Source of the DNA: a virus | DNA: 30,031 nucleotides | IMG/VR virus record: IMGVR_UViG_3300014838_000058 | Span: 1 to 30,031 of that record | Strand: one strand, 5' to 3' | In this document: positions 1 to 7,147 of the stretch, one piece after another | Layout: each line of letters begins with the position of its first letter | How positions within the stretch are numbered: the first letter of the stretch is position 1 | Program-made: the position numbers and the translations under genes | Notes under the pieces: generated by a model | The model's database searches: none | What the model was told of the DNA's origin: nothing | The model's input: the letters and a program-made list of their open reading frames with translations, nothing else

Positions 1-1
1 G

Positions 2-166
2 GAGTACTGGTCGCCGGCACGGATGGACGAGCTGGCCGGGCAGTGCTGGCGCCGCGACTTCCCGCACAACATGCTCGGCGGCACACCCGAACCGGGACCG
101 CCCTACACCCACACCCTGACCGGCCCCCGTCCCGTCCTGGCCAGGAACGGCAAGCCCCAGGTCTGA
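2..166 (+). CDS. 3' end of an unidentified plus-strand gene (partial)
   Basis: An open frame enters from the left edge and ends at TGA 164-166, giving the last 54 residues of a protein. Nearly every third codon position is G or C, which supports real coding in this frame over the overlapping frame that runs to 276. The visible residues are rich in Trp, Pro and Gly, starting EYWSPARMDELAGQ and ending RNGKPQV. I recognise no domain. It lies upstream of the terminase region, so it could be a DNA-metabolism or early gene of the phage, but the sequence does not show which. An opposite-strand ORF (3-347) overlaps it completely; GC3 favours the plus frame here. Confidence 0.5.
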   Translation, partial: EYWSPARMDELAGQCWRRDFPHNMLGGTPEPGPPYTHTLTGPRPVLARNGKPQV

Positions 167-347
167 CCGAGCCATCACTGACCTGCTCTCTCTCGCGCTG
201 CCTGCGCTTGCGCACCCTGGCCGAGCATCGCGGCGTGCAGCACTCGGCATCGATCCGGCCGCCCGCGCCGCGGTAGAACGTCTCGCCGCAGCCAGGGCAT
301 GTCTTCGGCGGCGGCAGGGACGCGCGGCAGGTCGGGCACCGTTCCAT
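3..347 (-). CDS. Small Cys-rich zinc-finger protein, 3' end unresolved
   Basis: The minus-strand frame begins at ATG 347-345 and has no in-frame stop before the window edge. The first ~57 residues look like a genuine small zinc-binding protein: CPTC near residues 4-7, CPGC near 17-20, then a Cys pair and PRCSARVRKRRQRERE, the basic tail common in zinc-knuckle proteins of the type with a CSxxC...R-rich ending. GC3 is high to about position 181 and then falls. A TGA at 177-175 lies in another frame, so a natural or sequencing frameshift could end the protein there. The start is probably leaderless: TAGAAT (360-355) sits 7 bases before the ATG. It is divergent from the gene at 419. Confidence 0.4.
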   Translation of the reverse strand, partial: MERCPTCRASLPPPKTCPGCGETFYRGAGGRIDAECCTPRCSARVRKRRQREREQVSDGSVRPGACRSWPGRDGGRSGCGCRAVPVRVCRRACCAGSRGASTARPARPSVPATST

Positions 348-354
348 AGTCTCG

Positions 355-360
355 ATTCTA
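355..360 (-). promoter_or_regulatory. -10 box for leaderless minus-strand gene
   Basis: TAGAAT on the minus strand fits the actinobacterial TANNNT -10 consensus. Seven bases (CGAGACT) separate it from ATG 347, so transcription would begin at or next to the start codon. No Shine-Dalgarno sequence precedes the ATG. No clear -35 hexamer is visible. A CCGTGACA element lies 5 bases upstream of the hexamer. Confidence 0.5.
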
Positions 361-430
361 GCGCGTGTCACGGGGTAAAGGCGGATCTAGGCCGTGACAA
401 AGCGATAGAATTAGACCCGTGACACGCGCT
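360..430. repeat. Perfect 15-bp inverted repeat in divergent promoter region
   Basis: AGCGCGTGTCACGGG at 360-374 is the exact reverse complement of CCCGTGACACGCGCT at 416-430, with 41 bases between the arms. One arm abuts the minus-strand -10 box. The other overlaps the GTG start of the plus-strand gene at 419. A third copy of the core CCGTGACA lies at 392-399, 6 bases upstream of the plus-strand -10 box. The placement suggests an operator controlling both divergent genes. This is inference; no matching regulator is identified. Confidence 0.6.
406..411 (+). promoter_or_regulatory. -10 box for leaderless zinc-finger/GIY-YIG gene
   Basis: TAGAAT followed by 7 bases (TAGACCC) and then GTG 419. 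The spacing places the transcription start at the start codon, and no Shine-Dalgarno sequence is present. A CCGTGACA copy (392-399) lies 6 bases upstream. The -35 region shows no clear consensus. Confidence 0.5.
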
Positions 431-1696
431 CGCAACTCCCGATCGCTGGCCGCTGAGGCTGCGTTCCGCGCCCGGCTAGACGAGCTTGGCGTGACGTTGC
501 TTGAGCAGGAGTGGCGCGGCAACGCGAGCAACTATCACGCCAGGTGCCGCGCAGGCCATGATTGCTACCCGAATCCGACCAGACTCCGCAGCGGCCAGGG
601 GCCGTGCCTTTCGTGCGCTGGCCAGAATCCGGCCAGCGCGGCGGCGGCGTTCCGCGCCCGGCTGACCGAGATGGGCGCAACACTCCTGGAGCCGGAGTGG
701 CTGGGCGCCATGCGAAAGCATCACGTCCGATGCAAGGCTGGCCATGATTGTTATCCGCGGCCGAACTGCGTCCAGCAGGGACGCGGCATCTGCCGCATCT
801 GCGCAGGGTACGACTCGGCTACGGCGGAGGCTGCCTTCAGAAAGCGACTCGCCGAACTTGGCGCTGAACTACTTGAGCCGTATCGCGGTTCTGGCCAGTC
901 GCATCGTGTCCGCTGCGCCGAAGGGCACGAGGGCCGTCCGCGGCCGGGTGACGTGGCGAAAGGTGACGGCATCTGCCGGACCTGCGCCGGGAAAGATCCG
1001 GCGACGGCAGAGGCCCGCTTCCTCCGTACGCTCGCGCGGCTGGGGGGCGTTCCCCTTTACGGGAAGTGGCTCGGCAGCGACAAGCGATACCCGGCCCGCT
1101 GCCCGGCGGGGCATGAATGCAGGCCACGCCCGTCCGATGTTTTCCGGTGGGGCACGATCTGCCCGACATGCTCGGGAAAGGATCCGGCCGCCAGCGAGGC
1201 AAAATTCCTGGCCCGGCTGAGAGAGCTAGGCGCAGTTCCGCTCTATGAGACCTGGACCAGCAGTCACGAGGGGCACCACGTGCGCTGCGCCGCCGGGCAC
1301 GATTGTTACCCCATGCCGTCCAGTGTCAATCAGGGCCACGGCGTCTGCCGCTTCTGTATCGGCAAAGACTGGGATGCCTTCTACGTTGTCATGGGCAACG
1401 GCGTCATCAAGTTCGGGATCACGACTGGCGATCCGCGGCCCCGTCTGCGGATCCACGCCGGTCAGGGCTACGCCGAGGTCGTGCGCTTGGCTACCGGCCT
1501 TCCCGGCACTGTCGCGCCCGACACGGAGCGGGCAGTACTCGCCGCGCTGGCCCTGGCGGCCGAGAAGCCGGTCCAGGGGCGAGAGTATTTCGACGCTTCC
1601 TGCCTTGCGTTGATCTTGGACGTTGCCGACTCCTGGCTGACCGTGCCCGCTACCAGCCCGCGCCGTTGGGTGCAGGACATGATGTTCGCCGCCTGA
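419..1696 (+). CDS. Five-module zinc-finger array with C-terminal GIY-YIG-like nuclease domain
   Basis: A 425-aa protein. Residues ~10-316 hold five tandem modules of about 62 residues. Each carries F-x-x-R/T-L-x-x-L/M-G, then a C-x3-H-x15-C-x2-C set: C43/H47/C63/C66, C105/H109/C125/C128, C166/H170/C186/C189, C228/H232/C248/C251, C290/H294/C310/C313. The spacing is invariant, as expected for treble-clef zinc fingers. Residues ~320-405 resemble the T5orf172/GIY-YIG nuclease fold: FYVV at 321-324, KFGIT at 331-335, Arg 340/342, Glu370 and GREYFD 387-392. A DNA-binding, DNA-cutting role of homing-endonuclease type is inferred from fold and repeat architecture. The start is GTG 419 with no ribosome site, behind a -10 at 406-411. 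A paralogue lies at 10878-12116. A non-nuclease regulator remains possible. Confidence 0.75.
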   Translation: MTRARNSRSLAAEAAFRARLDELGVTLLEQEWRGNASNYHARCRAGHDCYPNPTRLRSGQGPCLSCAGQNPASAAAAFRARLTEMGATLLEPEWLGAMRKHHVRCKAGHDCYPRPNCVQQGRGICRICAGYDSATAEAAFRKRLAELGAELLEPYRGSGQSHRVRCAEGHEGRPRPGDVAKGDGICRTCAGKDPATAEARFLRTLARLGGVPLYGKWLGSDKRYPARCPAGHECRPRPSDVFRWGTICPTCSGKDPAASEAKFLARLRELGAVPLYETWTSSHEGHHVRCAAGHDCYPMPSSVNQGHGVCRFCIGKDWDAFYVVMGNGVIKFGITTGDPRPRLRIHAGQGYAEVVRLATGLPGTVAPDTERAVLAALALAAEKPVQGREYFDASCLALILDVADSWLTVPATSPRRWVQDMMFAA

Positions 1697-1722
1697 CCCC
1701 CGAACCGGAGAGGCGGCCATCC

Positions 1723-2316
1723 ATGACGACCGCCGATTCCGGCTCCACTCATGACGATGGCGGCAAGAAGAGGCGCAAGCGCAAGGGCCCGTTCTGCGGT
1801 GGCAAGCTTCACGGCCGGGACGGCACATGCGAGCAGGCTGCGGGATGGGGCACTCCGCATCCCGGTCACGGCCGGTGCAAGCTCCACGGCGGATGCGCTC
1901 CGTCCGGCCGGGCCGCGGGAGCTGAGTCTCAGGCCCGCGCCGAACTCGCGCGGCTGGGCGTCCCGCCGGTCGAGAACGCGCTGACCGCGCTGGCAGCCAT
2001 CGCGGGCGAGGTGGTGGCGTGGAAGGACATGCTCGCCGCGAAGGTAAACGAGCTGTCATCGCTGCGCTATAAGACCGAGGGCGGCGAGCAGCTCCGCGCC
2101 GAAGTTGCGCTGTGGGAACGGGCGCTCGACCGCTGCGGAAAGTTCCTCGTGGACATGGCCAAGCTCGATATTGACGAGCGGCTTGCGCGGGTGACCGAGC
2201 AGCAGGCCGAGCAGATCTCGGCCGCGCTGACCGCGGTCCTGGCCGAGATGGGCCTGAGCCAGGATCAGCAGCGGGCGGCCCGTGCTGGGGTGGCGAGGCA
2301 TCTCCGGGCCGTCTAG
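1723..2316 (+). CDS. terS: Terminase small subunit (putative)
   Basis: A 197-aa protein immediately before the large terminase. The N-terminus has a basic run (KKRRKRKG), then a Cys/His cluster with CGGKLHG, GWGTPHPGHGRC and KLHGGCAPSG, a zinc-binding start seen in actinophage proteins at this position. The rest is Ala/Leu/Glu-rich and helical, with LAEMGLSQDQQRAAR near the end. Small terminases recognise phage DNA and load it onto the packaging motor; here that role is inferred from position, size and the HGG cluster. I chose ATG 1723, with GGAG at 1707-1710, over a longer frame opening at 1303, because the upstream part is antisense to nothing and overlaps the previous gene in another frame. 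Confidence 0.65.
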   Translation: MTTADSGSTHDDGGKKRRKRKGPFCGGKLHGRDGTCEQAAGWGTPHPGHGRCKLHGGCAPSGRAAGAESQARAELARLGVPPVENALTALAAIAGEVVAWKDMLAAKVNELSSLRYKTEGGEQLRAEVALWERALDRCGKFLVDMAKLDIDERLARVTEQQAEQISAALTAVLAEMGLSQDQQRAARAGVARHLRAV

Positions 2317-2333
2317 CAGCATGGAGGCCCGGC

Positions 2334-3842
2334 GTGCGCGCTGACTTCGCCTCCGTCCTCGCCGATCGCCTCGACCCGCCCGACCGTCGCGCATCCGTCT
2401 TCGAGGCGCTCGGCTACACCCCGACCCCGAAACAGGCCATATTTCACGCGGCCACCGAATTCTCGGTCCTTTTCGGCGGCTCGACCGGCGGCGGAAAATC
2501 GAGAGCTCTCACCGCCGAGGCGATCCAGGCATGCCACCGCTATCCGGGCCTGCGTGTTGGCGCGTTCCGCCGCTCGTACCCTGAACTCCGCGAGTCCCTT
2601 CTCGCCGAGCTGGCCAAGCTGCAATACGCCGCACCGCTCGGCGCGCGATGGAACGGCACCGAGCACGAGCTGAGGTTCCCGAACGGCTCGCTGATCATGT
2701 TCCGCTACGCCGAGACCCTCGCGGACGCCACGCGCCGGCAAGGCGGCGAATACCAGTTGCTCATCCTGGACGAGCTGACCCTCTTCGTCCCGGATGTCAC
2801 GACCTTCCTTGAGTCCCGCATCCGTTCCGGCCGCTCGGACATCCCGGTTATCGGCGTCCGCGCATCGGCGAACCCCGGCGGCCCGGGTCACGGTGCAGTC
2901 AAGGACCGCTACATCGAGCCGACCAAGTACGGCTCGGAAGTCGTCATTGACGAGCGCGGCCGGGCTGTCCGCTTTGTGCCAAGCCGCTTGAGCGATAACC
3001 CGCACATGAACGCCGAGCACGCCGCGGACCTCCAGGCGCTGTCCGGGCAGATGCGCGAGGCCTTCCTCGAGGGCAACTGGAACATCTTCGCCGGCCAGAT
3101 GTACCCCGAGCTCAAGCGGGACCGGCATGTGCTTGAGCCGTTCGCGCTCCCCGCGGCATGGCCCCGGTACTGCGGTATCGACTGGGGATATTTCCCGTCG
3201 TACTGGGCCACCGTCTGGGGCGCCCTCGATGAAGACGGACGCGTCTGGATTTACCGCGAAGCGTACGAGCAGATGGTCGGCGAGGCTGACCAGGCGCGGC
3301 GCATCCTGGCGGCTGAGGCTGAAGGTGAGCACATCGCGGTCCGTTATGCGGATGACGCCATGTTCGCCACCAGGGGCGACGCGAAGCCGCTCAGCGATGT
3401 CTATTCCGAGAACGGCGTCTATCTCACCCCGGCAAGCAAGGGCTCGCGGATCATCGGGTGGAACCGAGTCCGCTCCTTTCTCGCCGAGATGCCCGCCTGT
3501 CCCCACCATCGCGCGAACGGCTGGCAGACCTGTCCCAAGCTGCATATTTTCAGCGGGTGCGAGAACCTGTTCAAGCACCTCGCCACCCTCTCGCACGCGG
3601 TCAAAGGCGATCCGGAAGACGCGGGGCCGAACCCGCACGACCACCTGCCCGACGCTCTGCGGTACCTGCTGATCAACCTCGGTGGCGGCCCCTCCTGGCC
3701 CGACGTCCCCCCGCCGGAAGTGAACCCGTTCGACAGCATCGAGACCCTGGAGCCCCGCGGCCCGTTCGCGTACCGCCCCGACGACGACGCACCTGAGCGC
3801 GACCCTCGCCAGGGTGCCCTGCAGCGTCCCCCGTGGGCCTGA
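2334..3842 (+). CDS. terL: Terminase large subunit (packaging ATPase/nuclease)
   Basis: A 502-aa protein of normal TerL length. The ATPase part has Walker A GGSTGGGKS at 48-56, Walker B LLILDE at 142-147 and the SANP coupling segment at 178-181. The C-terminal RNase H-like nuclease has acidic motifs at GIDWG (Asp283), YADD (340-341) and NPHDHLPDAL (Asp436/Asp440). TerL drives genome translocation into the prohead through the portal and cuts the DNA. The start is GTG 2334 with GGAGG at 2323-2327, six bases upstream. It follows the small subunit by 17 bases and precedes the portal by 26, in one transcription direction. Confidence 0.95.
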   Translation: MRADFASVLADRLDPPDRRASVFEALGYTPTPKQAIFHAATEFSVLFGGSTGGGKSRALTAEAIQACHRYPGLRVGAFRRSYPELRESLLAELAKLQYAAPLGARWNGTEHELRFPNGSLIMFRYAETLADATRRQGGEYQLLILDELTLFVPDVTTFLESRIRSGRSDIPVIGVRASANPGGPGHGAVKDRYIEPTKYGSEVVIDERGRAVRFVPSRLSDNPHMNAEHAADLQALSGQMREAFLEGNWNIFAGQMYPELKRDRHVLEPFALPAAWPRYCGIDWGYFPSYWATVWGALDEDGRVWIYREAYEQMVGEADQARRILAAEAEGEHIAVRYADDAMFATRGDAKPLSDVYSENGVYLTPASKGSRIIGWNRVRSFLAEMPACPHHRANGWQTCPKLHIFSGCENLFKHLATLSHAVKGDPEDAGPNPHDHLPDALRYLLINLGGGPSWPDVPPPEVNPFDSIETLEPRGPFAYRPDDDAPERDPRQGALQRPPWA

Positions 3843-3868
3843 TGACCTGACCGCAGCCGGGAGGTAGC

Positions 3869-5788
3869 ATGCCGCTGCCCGGCTGGATCCCCCCCGCGTT
3901 CCGGCGCAGCGGCGACGTCGCGGAGAAGAAGGCCCGCGCCGCAGCTCTGGCGGACCCGGACGGCCCGCGGCGCGCCCTCCCTGCCCGGACCGGCTTCGTG
4001 CCCGGCATCCCCGCCGGCGGGATAGACGAGCACATCCAGTCCATGGGCGCGTCGACCGGCAGCGACCGGAAGACGCTGCTCGAAGAGCTTTACGACTGCT
4101 ACATCGCGGTCCCCGCCGCGTGGGTAGCCGTGCAGGTCATCGCCCGGACCATCACCGCCGGGGGCCTGTACACCGACTGGGACGCTGACACCGGGGAAGG
4201 CGACGAGGCTCCGGACAAGCCGCCCGAGGTCATCGCCCTGGAGCGGTTCTACGCGTTCTGTAACGACACGCAGGACATCCGGCAGATCATGCGGAACGCG
4301 ATCGCCGCGCTGATCGTGTTCGGCGACGCCTTGCTCGAGGTGGGCTGGGACGGTCCGACGCCGGTCGGCTTGTGGAATCTGGACGTGCCCACGACGTACC
4401 CGCGCGCCGATCAGCACGGCGTGATCACGGGCTGGGTGCAGCAGACCGACCTCGGCCAGACCGCGGACTTCGAGCCCAGGGAAGTAATCCACATCTCGAT
4501 GGACTCGGCCCGGCCGGGGATCAACGGGGTAGGCCCGGTTCAGGCGATGCTGAACCCGATGGCGGCGTGGCTGTACGCCGCCGCCACGGAGAAGGAGATG
4601 CTCCGCAAGGGGCTGCCCCCGCTGGTCCACGTCGACCTCGCGGCCGGGACGAGCCCCGATGAGGTGACCCGCTGGGACAACCGGTACCGGGCCCGGAACA
4701 TCGGCACCAAGAACATCGGCGCCCCGCTGATCTCCACGGGCGGCGGGAAAGTTACCGAGCTCCAGGCGGGCAAGCTCGCCGACGTGCTGGCAGCGAAGGC
4801 CGCAGCCCGGGACGAGATCCTCGCCGGATGCGGCGTACCGCCGGCTGAGGGCGGCGTGATCGAGTCCGGGAACCTCGGCGGCGGCACCGGAGATGCGCAA
4901 CACAGAAGTTTTATGCTAAACACCTGCGATCCGGTAGCCGGGCTGCTGCTGGAGAAGCTCAACTTCCACATCGCCGTGCAGGGTTTCGGGGTAAAGGGCT
5001 GGCGCAGCAAGTTCAAGGAAGTCGACTACCGGGACTCCATGGTGGTCGAGCAGATCAGGGACACCCGGCTCAGGAACGGCACGTGGACCCGGAACCGGAC
5101 CGCGGCCGACATCGGGGAGCCCCCGGTGGCCGGCGGGGACAAGGCGGTCCTGGTCGACCGGCAGAACCTGGTCCTGTGGGAGGACATCGACGCGATGTCC
5201 AAGGCTACGGTGGCGTCCAAGAGCCCGACGCCTGGTGCACTTCCCGGTCAGTTCTCGCCCGTCCCGCAGCAGGGCGGACCGCAGCAGCAGGGCGCCGAGT
5301 CGGTCGCAGGCCAGCGGGCAGCAGTCCGCGAGGCCCTGCGCGCCTATCACGCCGCCGGCCGGGCGCTGTACGAGGACGCGGCGAGCGGCGTCTATGCCCA
5401 GATGAGCAAGGCTTTCCCGCCTGCGGCTATCGCGTGGGTCAAGGACAAAGCCGCTTGGCAGGGACCGCAGATGGTGCCCCTGGATCAGGTCGACATGGCC
5501 GACAAGGACCAGTGGGACGCCAGCCGCCCGCAGGATGCGGGCAAGGTGGCCAGGATCGGCCGGAAGATGCGCCGCGCCCTGAAGAACGGCAAGCAGCCGA
5601 CGCCCGCGGTCATGGTCCGCTGGCCCGGCTCGGGCAAGGACGTGATCGTGGACGGCCACCATCATGTCCTCGCGGCCGAGCAGGCTGGCCAGCACTTCGT
5701 GTGGGCCTACGTCGGGCACGTCCCGCAGGAACAAGGCGACTGGCTGACCACGGCAAGCCGCGAGATCCGCGCCAAGAAGGCAGCATGA
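3869..5788 (+). CDS. Portal protein with C-terminal ParB-like domain
   Basis: A 639-aa protein; ATG 3869 follows GGGAGGT. Residues ~45-450 match a phage portal: helical DNA-vertex ring protein with LEELYDCYIAVPAAWVAVQ, a FGDALLEVGW strand, NLDVPTTYPR, GPVQAMLNPMAAWLYAA and a LPPLVHVDLAAG core. The portal is the dodecameric gate for DNA packaging and the platform for head-tail joining. After a Gln/Pro-rich linker (~455-490), residues 534-616 resemble a ParB/sulfiredoxin-type domain: MVPLDQVDM, RIGRKMRRALKNGK, and IVDGHHHVLAAEQAG with DGHHH at 595-599. This extra domain adds ~150 residues beyond a usual portal. The stop overlaps the next start (ATGA at 5785-5788). Confidence 0.88.
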   Translation: MPLPGWIPPAFRRSGDVAEKKARAAALADPDGPRRALPARTGFVPGIPAGGIDEHIQSMGASTGSDRKTLLEELYDCYIAVPAAWVAVQVIARTITAGGLYTDWDADTGEGDEAPDKPPEVIALERFYAFCNDTQDIRQIMRNAIAALIVFGDALLEVGWDGPTPVGLWNLDVPTTYPRADQHGVITGWVQQTDLGQTADFEPREVIHISMDSARPGINGVGPVQAMLNPMAAWLYAAATEKEMLRKGLPPLVHVDLAAGTSPDEVTRWDNRYRARNIGTKNIGAPLISTGGGKVTELQAGKLADVLAAKAAARDEILAGCGVPPAEGGVIESGNLGGGTGDAQHRSFMLNTCDPVAGLLLEKLNFHIAVQGFGVKGWRSKFKEVDYRDSMVVEQIRDTRLRNGTWTRNRTAADIGEPPVAGGDKAVLVDRQNLVLWEDIDAMSKATVASKSPTPGALPGQFSPVPQQGGPQQQGAESVAGQRAAVREALRAYHAAGRALYEDAASGVYAQMSKAFPPAAIAWVKDKAAWQGPQMVPLDQVDMADKDQWDASRPQDAGKVARIGRKMRRALKNGKQPTPAVMVRWPGSGKDVIVDGHHHVLAAEQAGQHFVWAYVGHVPQEQGDWLTTASREIRAKKAA

Positions 5789-5916
5789 GCGAGCCGCCGC
5801 CCGAAGAGCCGTATCAGATCGAGGGCACGGAGCCGGCCTGGGAGCCATCGACGCTGCCGGGCCGGCCGCTGACGGCGGCGGGAGCCGCGCCGTTCGTTCC
5901 CAAAATCATCAGCTAA
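5785..5916 (+). CDS. 43-aa microprotein mimicking the major capsid N-terminus
   Basis: The ATG at 5785 overlaps the portal stop (ATGA), implying translational coupling, and TAA ends it at 5914-5916. The N-terminal half is acidic and proline-rich (MSEPPPEEPYQIEG). The C-terminal half contains PLTAAGAAPFVPKIIS, which aligns without gaps to residues 7-22 of the major capsid protein, ALTAAGASPFVPKLID: 12 of 16 identical. Codons differ at many positions, so the match is kept at protein level and is not a fresh DNA copy. Binding to a partner that also reads the capsid N-arm (scaffold, protease or portal) is my inference. It is too short for domain calls. Confidence 0.7.
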   Translation: MSEPPPEEPYQIEGTEPAWEPSTLPGRPLTAAGAAPFVPKIIS

Positions 5917-5925
5917 GGAGCGCGC

Positions 5926-6471
5926 TTGACCTGCATCGCCGGCCTTGTCCATGACGGGGCGGTCTATCTCGCGGGCGACTCTGCGGGCTGCTCAGGATGG
6001 AACCTGATCGTCCGCACGGACCCGAAGGTCTTCGCTAACGGCTCCTACGTGATGGGGTTCACGACCAGCTTCCGCATGGGCCAGCTCCTGCGCTACGCCT
6101 TCACCCCGCCAGAGCCCGACACGGCGGACCTGCACAGGTTCATGTGCACCGCGTTCACCGACGCGCTGCGCCAGTGCCTGAAAGACGGCGGCTGGGCACA
6201 GAAGGACAAGGAGCAGGAAGAGGGCGGCACGTTCCTGGTGGGGACGCACGGGCACCTGTTCATCGTCAACAACGACTACCAGGTAGCGGAGCCGGCCGAC
6301 TCATATGCGGCGGTCGGCTGCGGCGGCCGGTATGCTCTCGGCGCGCTCCACGCCACCGAGGGCAGCAAGATGGCCCCGCAGCGGCGCCTCGACGCGGCAC
6401 TCGCGGCAGCCGAGCGGTTCTCCAGCGGGGTACGCGGCCCGTTCGCTCACGTCGGCACGGCTTCGGCATGA
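5926..6471 (+). CDS. Proteasome-beta/HslV-like Ntn hydrolase
   Basis: A 181-aa protein starting at TTG 5926, with AAGGAG at 5915-5920 overlapping the previous stop. After Met removal the chain starts with Thr1. Asp17 (LAGDS) and Lys33 (TDPKVF) fall at the exact catalytic positions of proteasome beta subunits and HslV. Further family marks are VMGFTTSFRMGQLL, GTFLVGTHGHLFIV and a SYAAVGCGGRYALGALHA stretch, which matches the usual AxGSGxxxAxGAL segment. It is probably a self-compartmentalising threonine peptidase or amidohydrolase. No ATPase partner such as HslU is visible here. Its place between portal and MuF-like genes suggests use in head assembly, but the substrate is unknown. Confidence 0.8.
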   Translation: MTCIAGLVHDGAVYLAGDSAGCSGWNLIVRTDPKVFANGSYVMGFTTSFRMGQLLRYAFTPPEPDTADLHRFMCTAFTDALRQCLKDGGWAQKDKEQEEGGTFLVGTHGHLFIVNNDYQVAEPADSYAAVGCGGRYALGALHATEGSKMAPQRRLDAALAAAERFSSGVRGPFAHVGTASA

Positions 6472-6779
6472 CGGCCTGCGCGACTTGCGGCGCCCCGCTC
6501 GTCCCGGCCCCACCGCCGCCCGGCACGCTGGCCCCGGTGTGGGGTCACGCCGCCCCGCCGGCCGATGGTCACGAGCCGGGAGTACCTCCGGTCACCGTCA
6601 CCTGCCGGCAGGTATGCGACTCGTGGGATGCCGAGTGCCCCGAATGTCCCGGCTTCCCGGTGCGTGCTGTCACCAGCCTGGAGGAGGCCAAGGCGTCGGC
6701 TCAGACGCTGCTGCTGAGCCTCTCGCCGCCCCGGCCTGTCATCGAGCGAACGGAAACGCCGGATGGCCAGGGAAACTGA
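6468..6779 (+). CDS. Small Cys-containing hypothetical protein
   Basis: A 103-aa protein whose ATG overlaps the stop of the Ntn hydrolase gene (ATGA, 6468-6471). The N-terminus has ATCGAPLVP, with a CATC pair near residues 4-7; the centre has TCRQVCDSWDAECPECPGFPV. These paired cysteines suggest one or two zinc sites. The rest is proline-rich, with a short helical segment (SLEEAKASAQTLLLSL). I do not recognise a family. It is first of six small overlapping genes and is probably translated by coupling. Confidence 0.6.
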   Translation: MTACATCGAPLVPAPPPPGTLAPVWGHAAPPADGHEPGVPPVTVTCRQVCDSWDAECPECPGFPVRAVTSLEEAKASAQTLLLSLSPPRPVIERTETPDGQGN

Positions 6780-6975
6780 GTCCGCGCACCTGCTGTCTGC
6801 TCTGGCCGACGCTCTGAACGCCTGCGAGCGGGGCGGCCTGAAGCCGAAACTGCGCCACGGCGGAGTGATCGAGACCAAGGGCGGGTTCGTCGTCCGGGCC
6901 GAGGTCGGATGGGTGCCGCGGACGCTGGCCTATACCGAGTTCATCCAGGCGACGGAAGGCGACGATGACGACTGA
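6763..6975 (+). CDS. 70-aa hypothetical protein
   Basis: The ATG at 6763 lies 17 bases inside the previous gene. The protein has an N-terminal helix (SAHLLSALADALNACERG), a short beta-type part (GGVIETKGGFVVRAEVGW) and an acidic end (EGDDDD). GC3 is high throughout. No known family is recognised. The overlaps on both sides show it is part of a coupled run of small genes. Confidence 0.55.
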   Translation: MARETESAHLLSALADALNACERGGLKPKLRHGGVIETKGGFVVRAEVGWVPRTLAYTEFIQATEGDDDD

Positions 6976-7147
6976 CGCCACCGTCAAGGCGATCCAGGAC
7001 GCTCGGCTCAGGTACGGAGGCTGGACTCTCCAGGCCTGCCGATGGCACGCTGCGGGCGGCCCGGCGCCGGACCTGAGCCCGGAGGATCGCGCCAACCTGG
7101 CGACCTGGCTCGGCCTGCTGGAGCGAAAGGCTGGCAATGAGCGCTGA
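6965..7147 (+). CDS. 60-aa hypothetical protein
   Basis: The ATG at 6965 lies 11 bases inside the previous gene, and the TGA ends at 7147. The sequence reads as a small helical protein: TVKAIQDARLRYGGWTL, then LSPEDRANLATWLGLLERKAG. No domain is recognised. The coupled overlaps and codon bias support real coding, although the gene is short. Confidence 0.55.
   Translation: MTTDATVKAIQDARLRYGGWTLQACRWHAAGGPAPDLSPEDRANLATWLGLLERKAGNER

Noticed and set aside
43-276. Plus-strand 77-aa ORF at the left edge
   Set aside because: Low GC at third positions and Arg/His/Pro-rich content; the frame ending at 166 and the minus zinc-finger frame explain the region better.
2313-4903. Two long minus-strand ORFs antisense to terminase and portal
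   Set aside because: Terminase and portal frames have clear motifs; the antisense frames have none.
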